64,000 nucleotides of DNA from Amycolatopsis decaplanina DSM 44594 (GTDB lineage: Bacteria; Actinomycetota; Actinomycetes; Mycobacteriales; Pseudonocardiaceae), in NCBI RefSeq assembly GCF_000342005.1, contig NZ_AOHO01000071.1, positions 1-64,000 of the forward strand, read 5' to 3'. Both the position numbers and the translations under genes were made by a program. Position 1 is the stretch's first letter. Each line of letters opens with the position of its first letter. The notes beneath the pieces are model-generated. The model was not told the DNA's origin and ran no database searches. It saw nothing but the letters and a program-made list of their open reading frames with translations. This document shows, one piece after another, positions 1 to 9,299 of this stretch.

Positions 1-51
1 ATCACCGGAAACCCCTGGCTACCAACCAACCCCACAACCACCTGACCAGTA

Positions 52-73
52 ACCCGTCCTTACCACTCACGAG
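52..73. repeat. Family A hairpin element, single arm
   Basis: This is the right arm (ending CCACTCACGAG) of the palindrome found in full at 15474-15519, 49212-49257 and 56561-56606. Its left arm is absent from the 51 bases before it. It lies just beyond the stop codon of the leftward oxidoreductase gene. Bases 1-51 hold nothing else I recognise. Confidence 0.6.
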
Positions 74-76
74 GCG

Positions 77-1027
77 TCAGCGCGGAGCGAGACCCCGCAC
101 GTGCGCGAAAGGATCCTCACCCGTCGGCAGCAACGCGATGATCGGCGTGGTCAGCCCGTTGTCCACATAGGACCGCACCTGCTCGCGGCAGGACTCGAGG
201 CTGCCGTGGACGATCAGGTCGTCGACGACCTCGTCCGGAATGACCTGGTTCGCCTTCTGCCGGTCGCCCGCGGCCCACGCCTCGTGCATCGGCGCGAGTG
301 CCTCGCCACGGCCGAGCCATTCGTGGAACGCGGCGTACACCGGCACGGTGAGGTAACTCGAGATGAGCATCCGGCCGAGCCCGCGCGCGGCGGCCTTGTC
401 CTCGGTGGGGCAGACGAAGATCCGCGCGGCCAGTTCGACGTCCGGCCCGATCTCCGCACGCACCTTCGGCACGTCGGAGGCGGCGAGCCAGTTGGTGATG
501 GCGCCGTCGGCCTCCTTCGCGGCCAGCCGCAGCATCCCCGGCCGCAGCGCGGCGAGCATGATCGACGGCGCCGGGTCGGCGGGCCGTTCCAGCCGGAACT
601 TGCTGACGGAGAACGTCTCGTACTCCTCGGTGACCTTCTCCCCCGCCAACGCCGACCGCAGGAAGCGCAGAGTGTCACGCGAGCGGGCGAACGGCGCCTC
701 GAACTCCGCGGCGTTCCAGTTCTTCACGATCACCGGCGACGACGCGCCGATGCCGAGCACGAACCGGCCGGGCGCCAGTTCCGCGACGGTCGCCGCGCTC
801 ATCGCCAGCAGACCGGGTCCGCGCGTGTACACCGGCACGATCGCGGTGCCCAGCCGCAGTTGCGGCGCCCACTGCGAAGCCAGCACCAGCGGTGTGAAGG
901 CGTCGTTGCCCGCCGTCTCGGCCGACCACGCGTCGGTGTAGCCGAGATCCGGCAACTCCCGCACCATCTCCTTGTGCGCCGCGAGCGGCACCCCGGTCAG
1001 CGGAATGGTGATGCCCCACCGTTTCAT
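77..1027 (-). CDS. LLM class F420-dependent oxidoreductase
   Basis: A 316-residue luciferase-like (TIM barrel) protein. The N-terminus MKRWGITIPLTGVPL and the motif GRFVLGIGASSP near residue 90 are typical of actinobacterial F420-dependent LLM enzymes, which oxidise or reduce small organic substrates using coenzyme F420. The natural substrate cannot be read from sequence. The ATG overlaps the stop of the upstream S9 peptidase gene by 4 nt (ATGA), so the two are translationally coupled. Length is normal for the family, and F420 rather than FMN use is inferred from the overall type. Confidence 0.85.
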   Translation of the reverse strand: MKRWGITIPLTGVPLAAHKEMVRELPDLGYTDAWSAETAGNDAFTPLVLASQWAPQLRLGTAIVPVYTRGPGLLAMSAATVAELAPGRFVLGIGASSPVIVKNWNAAEFEAPFARSRDTLRFLRSALAGEKVTEEYETFSVSKFRLERPADPAPSIMLAALRPGMLRLAAKEADGAITNWLAASDVPKVRAEIGPDVELAARIFVCPTEDKAAARGLGRMLISSYLTVPVYAAFHEWLGRGEALAPMHEAWAAGDRQKANQVIPDEVVDDLIVHGSLESCREQVRSYVDNGLTTPIIALLPTGEDPFAHVRGLAPR

Positions 1028-3138
1028 GCGTTCTCCTCGCTCTTGACCGCGTCACCGGACAGCTCACGCACGATCCAGTCCACCTGCGTGCGCATCAGGT
1101 TCTCCGCGACCTCTTCGGCTTGCGGCGTCATATGCGTCGCGCCGGCCAGCGGCAAGAACACGTGCGCGCGTCCCTTGGCCAGCAAGGCCGACGACAGGCG
1201 CAACGAGTGGGCGACGAAAACGTTGTCGTCGGCCAGTCCGTGCACGATCAGCAGCGCCCGCGAGAGGTCACCGGCGCCGGCGATCAGCGAGTTGTGTTCG
1301 TACGAAGCCGTTTCCTCCTGCGGAAGCCCGAGGTAACGCTCGGTGTAGTGCGTGTCGTACAACGACCAGTCGGTCACCGGGGCGCCCGCGACCCCGGCGT
1401 GGAAGACGTCGGGGCGGCGCAGCACGGCCAGCGCGGACAGGTAGCCGCCGTAGGACCAGCCGCGGATCGCGACCCGCTCCAGGTCCAGTTCCGGATGGAG
1501 CGCCGCCGCCGCGTGCAGGGCGTCGACCTGGTCGGCGAGCGTGACGTCGGCGAGTTTGCCCGCGATCTCCTTCTCCCAGGCGGAACCGCGACCGGGTGTC
1601 CCGCGACCGTCTGCGACCAGCACCGCGAAACCCTGGTCCGCCAGCCACTGCGGGGTCAGGAAGGCGTTGCGGGTCTGCAGGACACGCTGGGCGTGCGGTC
1701 CGCCGTACGGGTCGAGCAGCACCGGGAGCTTGCCTTCGCTCTCTTCGTACCCGGTCGGCAGCACCAGCGCGGCGCGCAGGCCCCGCTCCCCCAGCGTCAG
1801 CCAGGTCAGGTTCGGCACGACGTCCGGGTCGACGGTGAAGGAACCGATACGCGCCACCGTCTTCTCACCGGACACGACGGTCACCACCGGCCCGCTGCGC
1901 TCCAGGCTCCACGACGAGAGCACGGTCAGCGAAGCGTTCCCGGAGCCGACGTGCACACCGTCCTCAGTGGACAGCCGACGGAGTTCGCCGCCCTCGGTGC
2001 GGAAGACGTGGATCTGTGTCGGATCGGCCTCCGACGCGCTGAACAGCACCTCGTCGCCGACGTGCAGGATCGAACGCACCTGCAGTCCCGGCGGGGTGAC
2101 GGCCACCCCGCCGACGACCAGCCGGTGGTCGCCCTCGGCGGCGCTTTCGCGGACCAGACGGCCGTCGGTGGTCCATGCCGGGACGCCCGCGGCGAGCTCG
2201 ACCCAGTGCTCGTCGGTCTCGGTGTGCAGTACCTCGACCGAACCGGTCGCCGGGTCGACCGCCTGGATCTCCAGTTTCCGCTGGTCACGCGACTGGACGG
2301 ACAGCAGCGGCTTGCCGGCGGCCGACCAGTGCACCGCCGCCAGGTACTCCCAGCCGGTCTTCACGACGTCGACGCGGGAGCCGTCGAGGCCGAGGACCGC
2401 CAGCGTCACGTCCGCGTTCGTGGTGCCCGCCGCCGGGTACGCGACGACGTCGGCCGCCGACTGCGGGTTGGCCGGATCGGCGATCGTCCAGCGCGGCACG
2501 GCGGCCCGGTCGGACCGTTCGGCCAGCAGGCTCTTCCCGTCCGGCGACCACCAGTAGCCGCGGGTGCGGCCCATCTCCTCGGCCGCGATGAACTCCGCGA
2601 GCCCCCAGGCGATGTCGTCACCCGCTTCGTCGACGAGCAGGCGGTCCTCGCCGGTGGCCCGGTCGATCACCCGCAGGCGCCGGTCGCGGACGTAGGCGAC
2701 GCGAGTGCCGTCCGGGCTGGGCCGCGGATCGACGACCGAGCCGTCGACCAGCACCGACACCTCGCCGGTGGCCAGGTCGAGGGTGTGGAGCTTGCCCGAG
2801 AGCGAGAACGCGGCGACGGTGAAGGCGTCGTCGACCGCGTAGCCGACCACGCCGCCGCCGGTCTCCCGGCTGCGCTCACGGCGGGCACGTTCCTCCGGAG
2901 GCAGGTCCTCTTCACCGGGCAGCAGCTCGGCCGCGTCGACCAGCTTCGTCTCCTCGCCCGACACGACGTCGAACGACCACAGGCTGTGCCGCGGGTCGGT
3001 CCCGGACCCGGACCGCAGGAACAGGATGCGGGAACCGTCCGGGGCGACCTTGAACTCTTTCGGCGCGCCGAGGGTGAAACGCTGGGTACGGGCCTGGCGG
3101 CGGAGGAACGGGAGATCTTCGAGGCTGGTGTCGGTCAC
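1024..3138 (-). CDS. S9 family peptidase (prolyl oligopeptidase / DPP-IV type)
   Basis: A 704-residue serine peptidase with an N-terminal beta-propeller-like region (about 40-430, resembling the DPP-IV N-terminal domain) and a C-terminal alpha/beta-hydrolase domain. The triad is visible: Ser562 in GWSYGG, Asp637 or Asp638 in HGLADDN, and His669 in GATHM. Enzymes of this family release dipeptides or cleave after proline in small peptides. No signal peptide is seen, so it is probably cytoplasmic. The start is GTG, preceded by a GAAAGAG-like ribosome site. It is the first gene of a two-gene leftward unit with the LLM oxidoreductase. Confidence 0.88.
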   Translation of the reverse strand: MTDTSLEDLPFLRRQARTQRFTLGAPKEFKVAPDGSRILFLRSGSGTDPRHSLWSFDVVSGEETKLVDAAELLPGEEDLPPEERARRERSRETGGGVVGYAVDDAFTVAAFSLSGKLHTLDLATGEVSVLVDGSVVDPRPSPDGTRVAYVRDRRLRVIDRATGEDRLLVDEAGDDIAWGLAEFIAAEEMGRTRGYWWSPDGKSLLAERSDRAAVPRWTIADPANPQSAADVVAYPAAGTTNADVTLAVLGLDGSRVDVVKTGWEYLAAVHWSAAGKPLLSVQSRDQRKLEIQAVDPATGSVEVLHTETDEHWVELAAGVPAWTTDGRLVRESAAEGDHRLVVGGVAVTPPGLQVRSILHVGDEVLFSASEADPTQIHVFRTEGGELRRLSTEDGVHVGSGNASLTVLSSWSLERSGPVVTVVSGEKTVARIGSFTVDPDVVPNLTWLTLGERGLRAALVLPTGYEESEGKLPVLLDPYGGPHAQRVLQTRNAFLTPQWLADQGFAVLVADGRGTPGRGSAWEKEIAGKLADVTLADQVDALHAAAALHPELDLERVAIRGWSYGGYLSALAVLRRPDVFHAGVAGAPVTDWSLYDTHYTERYLGLPQEETASYEHNSLIAGAGDLSRALLIVHGLADDNVFVAHSLRLSSALLAKGRAHVFLPLAGATHMTPQAEEVAENLMRTQVDWIVRELSGDAVKSEENA

Positions 3139-3158
3139 GTCCGCACTCTTTCAGACGA

Positions 3159-4013
3159 TCAACCGGAGACGCCAACGCCTTCCAGCTTCTTCAGTTCCGT
3201 CTCAGGATCGAACCCGGCCTGCGGGAACTTCGGGTCCATCTCCTCGATCGTCTCGATCAGGAGCCGCGCGACCAGCCAGTTGCGGTACCACTTGCGATCG
3301 GCAGGGACGGCGTACCAGGGCGCGGCCGCCGTGGAGGTCTTGGCGAAGATGTCGGCATAGGCCTTCTGGTAGTCGTTCCACTGGGCACGCGCGTCGAGGT
3401 CGGCGGGGTTGTACTTCCACCACTTCGCCGGGGTCTCCAGCCTCGCCTTGAGCCGCTTGAGCTGCTCCTCCGGCGAGATGTCGAGGAAGACCTTCACGAT
3501 CGTCGTGCCGGCCTCGGTCAGCTCCTTCTCGAACGCGTTGATCTCGGCGTAGCGCTTGCGCCATTCCGCCGCGGGCACCAGTTTCTGGACACGCGGAACC
3601 AGGATGTCCTCGTAGTGGGAGCGGTCGAACACGCCGACCTGCCCCGGTACGGGGAGCTGTTTGCGGATCCGCCACAGGTAGTGGTGGCGCCGCTCCGTGG
3701 CGGTCGGCTTCTTGAACCCGGCGTACCGCACGCCCATCGGGTTGACCAGGCCGAGAACGTGTCCCACCGTGCCGCCTTTGCCGGAGGTGTCCATCCCCTG
3801 CAGGACCAGCAGAAGACTGCGGTTCCCGCCGCCGACGCCCTCCGCGTACAGGGCCTCCTGCAGCTCGGCGAGCCTGCCTCCAGCGTCGGCGAGGTCTTTG
3901 AGTCCCTTGGGCTTCTTGTCCGGCCCGATCGGGAACGAGCCCGGATGGTGCCGCTCGGCGCCCTTGCCGATCCTCAGCGTGTCCCGGACGGAGACGGTGT
4001 CCTTTTTCGCCAT
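3159..4013 (-). CDS. ppk2: Polyphosphate kinase 2 family protein (polyphosphate:nucleotide phosphotransferase)
   Basis: A 284-residue PPK2 protein. PPK2 enzymes transfer phosphate between polyphosphate and nucleoside mono- or diphosphates. Walker A is GMDTSGKGG (residues 73-81); the second conserved block GVFDRSHYEDILVPRV contains the Walker B/lid region. The reading frame is open further upstream, but I start at the ATG at 4013 because a TATCGT -10 box ends exactly 6 nt before it (leaderless). The single-domain length fits class I or III PPK2; which nucleotide it prefers cannot be decided here. Confidence 0.9.
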   Translation of the reverse strand: MAKKDTVSVRDTLRIGKGAERHHPGSFPIGPDKKPKGLKDLADAGGRLAELQEALYAEGVGGGNRSLLLVLQGMDTSGKGGTVGHVLGLVNPMGVRYAGFKKPTATERRHHYLWRIRKQLPVPGQVGVFDRSHYEDILVPRVQKLVPAAEWRKRYAEINAFEKELTEAGTTIVKVFLDISPEEQLKRLKARLETPAKWWKYNPADLDARAQWNDYQKAYADIFAKTSTAAAPWYAVPADRKWYRNWLVARLLIETIEEMDPKFPQAGFDPETELKKLEGVGVSG

Positions 4014-4158
4014 CCGGCGACGATAACCGCGGTCCGGGTCCCGCGCCTGACGGTGATCAAGTACTCCGGTGCACGATTTCGCCACCCGAAGGAGTCGATA
4101 CGCAACGAATAACGTGTCAAAGCAACGTTTCCCGGATGAAAGCAGGTGGATGGGCATC

Positions 4159-4164
4159 TAACCT
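4159..4164 (+). promoter_or_regulatory. -10 box TAACCT of rocD (leaderless)
   Basis: TAACCT ends 6 nt before the rocD ATG. No Shine-Dalgarno sequence lies between, so transcription probably starts at or next to the start codon. The same spacing recurs at many genes in this window. Confidence 0.6.
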
Positions 4165-4170
4165 GAACGC

Positions 4171-5373
4171 ATGACGACCGCCGACTTCATCGCGCTCGAC
4201 GAGCAGTGGAGCACGCACAACTACCATCCCCTGCCGGTGGTGATCGCCACGGCCGAAGGCGCATCGGTCACCGATGTGGAGGGCAAGACCTACCTCGACT
4301 TCCTCTCCGGCTACTCCGCGCTGAACTTCGGGCACCGCCACCCCGGGCTCATCGCCGCCGCGATCGAGCAGTTCGGCCGGGTGACGCTGACTTCACGCGC
4401 CTTCCACCACGATCAGCTCGGGCTGTTCTGCCGGGAGCTCGCCAAGCTGACCGGTACCGAGATGACCCTGCCGATGAACTCCGGCGCGGAAGCCGTCGAA
4501 TCCGCGGTGAAGATCGCCCGGAAATGGGCGTATCAGGTCAAGGGCGTCCCTGCCGGTACCGCGGAGATCGTCGTCGCCGGCTCCAACTTCCACGGCCGCA
4601 CGACGACCATCGTGTCCTTCTCCACCGACGAAACCGCGCGCGCCGACTTCGGCCCGTTCACGCCGGGCTTCGTCACCGTCAAGTACGGCGACGCCGAAGC
4701 GCTGCGCGACGCCATCACCGAGCGCACCGCCGCGGTCCTGCTCGAACCGGTGCAGGGTGAGGCGGGCGTGATCGTGCCGCCCACCGGCTACTTCGCCGAA
4801 GCTCGGCGGCTGTGCGACGAGCACAACGTCCTGCTGATCGCCGACGAGATCCAGTCCGGACTCGCGCGCACCGGCACCGTCCTCGCGCTCGACCACGAAG
4901 GCGTCCGCGCCGACGTCTACACCCTGGGCAAGGCGCTCGGCGGCGGCATCATGCCCGTGTCGGCCGTGGTCGGCGGCAAGGACGTGCTCGGCGTGCTGCG
5001 GCCGGGTGAGCACGGCTCCACCTTCGGCGGGAACCCGGTCGCGTGCGCGATCGGACGGGCCGTGGTCGGGCTGCTGAAGACCGGCGAGTTCCAGGAGCGC
5101 TCGCGGGAACTGGGCGCCCACCTGCACTCGCGGCTCGGCGAACTGGTCGGCGACGGGCTCGCCGAGGTCCGCGGCCGCGGCCTCTGGGCGGGTGTCGACA
5201 TCGCGCCCGGTGGGCCGACCGGCCGCGAGGCGTCCATCGCGCTGGCCGAACGCGGCGTGCTGTGCAAGGAGACACACGACCACACGCTGCGGATCGCGCC
5301 GCCGCTGGTGATCACCCGCGAGGAACTCGACCGCGGTATCGACGCGATCACGGAGGTCGTCAAGACCCGGTGA
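4171..5373 (+). CDS. rocD: Ornithine--oxo-acid aminotransferase
   Basis: A 400-residue class III PLP aminotransferase. It moves the delta-amino group of ornithine to 2-oxoglutarate, giving glutamate semialdehyde. The PLP-binding lysine is Lys254 in YTLGKALGG; the LIADEIQSG block supplies the Asp that contacts the PLP ring nitrogen, and NSGAEAVESA is the cofactor phosphate loop. N-terminal HNYHPLPVVI is characteristic of RocD rather than ArgD. The product feeds directly into pruA (17255-18892), so the two genes form a short route from ornithine to glutamate. The start is fixed by the TAACCT box 6 nt upstream. Confidence 0.93.
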   Translation: MTTADFIALDEQWSTHNYHPLPVVIATAEGASVTDVEGKTYLDFLSGYSALNFGHRHPGLIAAAIEQFGRVTLTSRAFHHDQLGLFCRELAKLTGTEMTLPMNSGAEAVESAVKIARKWAYQVKGVPAGTAEIVVAGSNFHGRTTTIVSFSTDETARADFGPFTPGFVTVKYGDAEALRDAITERTAAVLLEPVQGEAGVIVPPTGYFAEARRLCDEHNVLLIADEIQSGLARTGTVLALDHEGVRADVYTLGKALGGGIMPVSAVVGGKDVLGVLRPGEHGSTFGGNPVACAIGRAVVGLLKTGEFQERSRELGAHLHSRLGELVGDGLAEVRGRGLWAGVDIAPGGPTGREASIALAERGVLCKETHDHTLRIAPPLVITREELDRGIDAITEVVKTR

Positions 5374-5404
5374 ACCTTTCGGACGGGTTGTACGTTGCCT
5401 GTCC

Positions 5405-6766
5405 ATGGGAAACGCGCGGGAATGGGTGGAGCGGCCGCTGGTCGGCACCGAGACGGTGTCGCCCGAGGACTGGTTCGCGAGGGGCAAGGCGCTGCGGGAC
5501 GAGGCGCCTTCGTCCGCGCACGATCACGCGGCGGCGGGCGAAGAGCGGCCGAGTGTGGCGGAGTTCTTCGCGCGCACCAACGAAGGCCGCCTGCCGGAAC
5601 TGGTGGAACTGCGGCGCGAGCGCATGCTCGCGTCGCCGTTCACCTTCTACCGCGGGGCCGCCGGGCTGATGGCGGCCGATCTGGCGGGCTCGCCGGCGTC
5701 CGGGCTGACGGCGCAGCTCTGCGGGGACGCGCACGCCGCGAACTTCGGGCTGTACGGCACGCCCGAAGGCCAGATCGTCATGGACATCAACGACTTCGAC
5801 GAATCCGTGCCGGGCCCGTGGGAGTGGGACCTCAAACGGCTCGCCGCGAGTCTCGTGCTGGCCGGACGCGAGGGCGGCATCGGCGAATCAGGCTGCCGTG
5901 AAGCCGCCGAAGACGCCGTGAAGTCGTACCGGCGCACCATCCGGGGGCTGGCGGAACTGCCGTTCCTGCGGTCGTGGAACGCGCTGCCGGACGCGTCGGT
6001 GCTGAGCAAGGTCCGCGCGCACGACCTGATCGACGACTTCGAGGAAGCGGCCGAGAAGGCGCGGAAGAACACCAGCGCCAAGGTCACCGCGAAGTGGACC
6101 CGGCGGATCGACGACCACGAGACGGGCCTCGAACGGCACCGCTTCGTCGAAGACCCGCCGGTGCTCACACACGTCGACGACGCGACCGCCGAAGCCGTCG
6201 TGACCGGACTCGTGTCCTATGTGGACACGTTGCGCGAGTCGCGGCGCACGCTGATCTCGCGGTACCGGGTCTCCGATGTGGCCTTCCGGGTGGTCGGCAC
6301 CGGCAGTGTCGGACTGCGCAGCTATGTGGCGCTGCTGCACGGGAACTCCGGCGAAGACCTTGTCCTGCAAGTGAAACAGGCCAACCCGTCGGCGCTCGCG
6401 CCGTTCCTCGGCCTGCCCGCTCCGGAGCACGAGGGCCGCCGGATCGTCGAGGGCGCGCGGCTCGTGCAGGCCGAGACCGACATCCTGCTCGGCTGGACGA
6501 CCATCGACGGTGTCCCGTACATCGTGCGGCAGTTCCGGAACCTCAAGGGCGACATCGATCCGGCGGAGCTGAAGAAGAACCACCTCGACGACTACGGCCG
6601 CCTGGCGGGCGCGTTGCTGGCGCGGGCGCACGCGCGGTCACTGCACCCGCGGATGCTGGCGGGGTACTTCGAGGACGACGAAGACCTCGACGAGGCCATC
6701 GGGGCTTACGCGGTGCGATACGCGGATCAGACCGAAGCCGACCACGAGGCCTTCGCCGCCCTCTGA
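5405..6766 (+). CDS. DUF2252 family protein
   Basis: A 453-residue DUF2252 protein. Conserved blocks are visible: CGDAHAANFG near residue 108, then DINDFDES, and WEWDLKRLAAS. These resemble the catalytic and metal-binding segments of aminoglycoside-phosphotransferase-like kinases, but no activity has been assigned that I know of. A TACGTT box ends 8 nt before the ATG and no ribosome site is visible, suggesting a leaderless message. It follows rocD by 31 nt on the same strand but probably has its own promoter. Confidence 0.85.
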   Translation: MGNAREWVERPLVGTETVSPEDWFARGKALRDEAPSSAHDHAAAGEERPSVAEFFARTNEGRLPELVELRRERMLASPFTFYRGAAGLMAADLAGSPASGLTAQLCGDAHAANFGLYGTPEGQIVMDINDFDESVPGPWEWDLKRLAASLVLAGREGGIGESGCREAAEDAVKSYRRTIRGLAELPFLRSWNALPDASVLSKVRAHDLIDDFEEAAEKARKNTSAKVTAKWTRRIDDHETGLERHRFVEDPPVLTHVDDATAEAVVTGLVSYVDTLRESRRTLISRYRVSDVAFRVVGTGSVGLRSYVALLHGNSGEDLVLQVKQANPSALAPFLGLPAPEHEGRRIVEGARLVQAETDILLGWTTIDGVPYIVRQFRNLKGDIDPAELKKNHLDDYGRLAGALLARAHARSLHPRMLAGYFEDDEDLDEAIGAYAVRYADQTEADHEAFAAL

Positions 6767-6778
6767 ACCCCACGACCT

Positions 6779-6801
6779 CCGCAATTAGTCACCTACTTGC
6801 G
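6779..6801 (+). repeat. Family D short dispersed element, copy 1
   Basis: A 23-base unit whose centre reads TTAGTCACCTA, with CGCAA/TTGCG ends forming a partial palindrome. An exact copy in the opposite orientation lies at 31943-31965. It sits 12 nt after the DUF2252 stop codon. Confidence 0.7.
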
Positions 6802-6848
6802 TGGCCGTCCGCCTCCGGGGCTGATCGCCCGTGACGTAATCTCGCCGG

Positions 6849-7457
6849 ATGAGCGGAAGAGGGCCGTACGGGCTGGTCGCGGTGACGTGTGCCGTGATCA
6901 TGGTCGTGCTCGGGGTGCTGGTCTCCGGCGAAGGCCTTTCCGTCCCCGACGAGCTCGCCGTCAAGTGGGTGGAACGCTCCTTCGGCCGCGACTCCGGCCT
7001 TCTCCGGCTACTGGCGCTGCCGACCGAGGCCTACGTCCTGATCCCGGTCGCGGTCCTCGCCGCCGTCCTCTGCCTGATCGGACGGCGCAGGCTCGAAGCG
7101 GCGCTGACCATCGTGGGCCCGCTCATCGCGATCTTCGCGAACACCTGGGTGCTCAAACCGCTCTTCGACCGCCGGAAGTACACCTACCTCGCCTATCCCA
7201 GCGGGCATACCGTCGCGCTGGTCGCGGTGCTGACCGTGCTCGTCCTGCTCGCCCGCCCCGGCGTCGCGACGGCGGTCATCTCGATGGTGGGCGCGGTGGT
7301 GCTCTGCGGCGTCACGATCGGCATGATCGGCCTCGGATACCACTACCTGACCGATGTCGTGGGCGGCACGCTGTTCGCCGTCGCGACCGTGTGCGCGACG
7401 TGGGTGCTGCTCACCTGGGCTGCACGGCGTCGCGCGCCAGTGCCGTCAGACGGCTGA
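6849..7457 (+). CDS. PAP2 superfamily membrane phosphatase
   Basis: A 202-residue integral membrane protein with about six hydrophobic segments. The PAP2 signature can be followed: KPLFDRRK (first motif), YPSGHT (second, with the acid His) and GYHYLTDVVGG (third, His nucleophile and Asp). Family members remove phosphate from undecaprenyl pyrophosphate, phosphatidate or similar lipids on the outer face of the membrane. A TAATCT box ends 6 nt before the ATG, indicating a leaderless start. Its last 47 bases overlap the convergent zapE gene. Confidence 0.87.
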   Translation: MSGRGPYGLVAVTCAVIMVVLGVLVSGEGLSVPDELAVKWVERSFGRDSGLLRLLALPTEAYVLIPVAVLAAVLCLIGRRRLEAALTIVGPLIAIFANTWVLKPLFDRRKYTYLAYPSGHTVALVAVLTVLVLLARPGVATAVISMVGAVVLCGVTIGMIGLGYHYLTDVVGGTLFAVATVCATWVLLTWAARRRAPVPSDG

Positions 7458-8445
7458 CGGCGCGCAGGTACTTCTTGCGGTAGCCGCCGTTCACCATCTC
7501 CTCGGTGAACAGCTCCGGTACCGGCTCGCCCGAGACCACCAGCGGGATCGCGCGGTCGTAGAGCCGGTCTGCGAAGGCGACCAGCCGCAGTCCGACGTTC
7601 TGGTCGGGGACCGGGTGGATGTCGCGCAGGTGCACCCTGGACACGCCGTCGAGGAGCCTTCCGTAACGCGAAGGGTGGAGCCCGGCCAGGTGCTCGCACA
7701 ACGCGTCGAAATCGTCCGCGGTGGACCCGGTGTGCGCGGCGGCGGAGGCTTCCAGCTCTTGAAGGCTCGCGGGCGGCGGCGCGTCCGGCAGGCCGCGGTG
7801 GCGGTAGTCCGGTCCATCGACGCGGCAGACGGCGAACCGGGCGGACAGCGACTGGATCTCGCGCAGGAAGTCCGCGGCGGCGAACCGGCCCTCGCCGAGT
7901 TTGTCCGGCAGCGTGTTGGAGGTCGCCGCCACGAAGACCCCGGCCGAGATCAGCTCCTGCAGCAGCCGTGTGACGAGCATGGTGTCGCCGGGATCGTCGA
8001 GTTCGAACTCGTCGATCGCCAGGAACCGGTGCTCGGAGAGCCGCCGCACCGCCTCGGCGAAACCCAGTGCGCCGACGAGGTGGGTCAGTTCCACGAACGT
8101 CCCGTACGCCTTGGGCGACGGCGTCTCGTGCCACGTCGAGGCGAGCAGATGCGTCTTGCCGACGCCGAAGCCGCCGTCGAGGTACAGCCCCATGGGCCCG
8201 GACGGTGCCTCGTCACCGCCGCCGAACAACGCGCGCAGCTTCGACTTCGGCTTCCGGTTCGAGGCTTCCGCCACGCGCTTCGCGAAGGCGCCGCAGTCGA
8301 CGACGGCCTGGGCCTGGCTCGGCTCGTCCGGGTTGGGCACGTAGGTGGAGAACCGGACCGCGTCGAACCTCGGCGGCGGGACGAGCGCGGTGATCAGCTC
8401 GTCGGCGGACAGCTCCGGACGGCGATCGATCAGGCGGGCGGGCAT
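7411..8445 (-). CDS. zapE: ZapE/AFG1-type ATPase
   Basis: A 344-residue AFG1-like P-loop ATPase. Walker A is GFGVGKTHL near residue 117, and FLAIDEFELDD contains Walker B. In E. coli ZapE acts on the division ring; in mitochondria AFG1 helps remove misassembled membrane proteins. The role in actinobacteria is unproven. The frame is open upstream to 8568, but the ATG at 8445 has a TACTCT box ending exactly 6 nt before it, which decides the start. The neighbouring RibD-like gene is divergent, the order seen for Rv2670c-Rv2671 in M. tuberculosis. Confidence 0.88.
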   Translation of the reverse strand: MPARLIDRRPELSADELITALVPPPRFDAVRFSTYVPNPDEPSQAQAVVDCGAFAKRVAEASNRKPKSKLRALFGGGDEAPSGPMGLYLDGGFGVGKTHLLASTWHETPSPKAYGTFVELTHLVGALGFAEAVRRLSEHRFLAIDEFELDDPGDTMLVTRLLQELISAGVFVAATSNTLPDKLGEGRFAAADFLREIQSLSARFAVCRVDGPDYRHRGLPDAPPPASLQELEASAAAHTGSTADDFDALCEHLAGLHPSRYGRLLDGVSRVHLRDIHPVPDQNVGLRLVAFADRLYDRAIPLVVSGEPVPELFTEEMVNGGYRKKYLRAVSRLTALARDAVQPR

Positions 8446-8543
8446 TCGCCGAGAGTAACGGCAGCGGCGTGGCCCGTTCACCCTCCCTGACCGGGCGTAT
8501 CCCCCGCTCAGCGGTGCCGTCGGGCGCGTGCTGGGATGTTCGC

Positions 8544-9299
8544 GTGCAGCTTTTGTGGCCAACGACACCGGCGGAACCCGTCTCCGACGCCGACCTCGAA
8601 CGGCTCTACGGGTACCCCGAGGACATGACCGCCCTGACCCGTCCCTGGGTCCAGGTCAACTTCGTCAGCTCCGCGGACGGCGCGGTGGCGGTCGACGAGC
8701 TGTCCGAGGGACTTTCCCATCCCGCCGACAAGCGGATCTTCCTGATGGGACGGCTGCTCTCCGACGTGATCCTGGTCGGCGCCGGCACGGCTCGCGCGGA
8801 GGGTTATCGCGGCGCGCGCGTCACTCCCGAACGCGCCGCCCGACGGGTCTCGCTCGGGCTGTCCGAGGTCCCGCCGATCGCGGTGGTGACCCGTTCCGGT
8901 GAACTCGACCCCGCGGGCCCGTTGTTCACCGACACCAAGGTCCCGCCGATCGTCATCACCACCGAGAAGGCGCCCCGGGCCGCGCTGGAGGACGCGGGTG
9001 CCGACGTGCTCGTCGCGGGGACCGACGACGTCGACCTCCGCCGGGCGCTCGCACTCCTGGGAGAGCGCGGGCTGCGCCGGGTCGACTGCGAGGGCGGGCC
9101 GGCGCTGTTCGCCGACCTGATCGCGGCCGACCTCGTCGACCAGCTGTGCCTCACCGTCGCCCCCTTGCTGGCGGGAGCGGGCGCGAGCCGGATCGCCCAC
9201 GGCCGTCCGGCCCCGGAACCGCGGCGGATGGACCTCGCGTCAGCCCTCTTCGAAGACGGCTTCACGATGCTGCGCTATCGCCGCCGGGAGGGCGGGTGA
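8544..9299 (+). CDS. Pyrimidine reductase family protein (RibD C-terminal domain)
   Basis: A 251-residue stand-alone RibD-C/dihydrofolate-reductase-fold protein related to Rv2671. RibD-C domains reduce a ribosylamino-pyrimidine in riboflavin synthesis with NADPH; Rv2671 can also act as a dihydrofolate reductase. Visible blocks are NFVSSADGAVA, LVGAGTARAEGY and CEGGPALFADL. I start at the GTG at 8544 (VQLLWPTTPAEP), matching homologues; an in-frame upstream start at 8469 would add 25 residues lying over the divergent zapE promoter. Its stop overlaps the sigma-factor start (GTGA), so expression is coupled to it. Confidence 0.85.
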   Translation: MQLLWPTTPAEPVSDADLERLYGYPEDMTALTRPWVQVNFVSSADGAVAVDELSEGLSHPADKRIFLMGRLLSDVILVGAGTARAEGYRGARVTPERAARRVSLGLSEVPPIAVVTRSGELDPAGPLFTDTKVPPIVITTEKAPRAALEDAGADVLVAGTDDVDLRRALALLGERGLRRVDCEGGPALFADLIAADLVDQLCLTVAPLLAGAGASRIAHGRPAPEPRRMDLASALFEDGFTMLRYRRREGG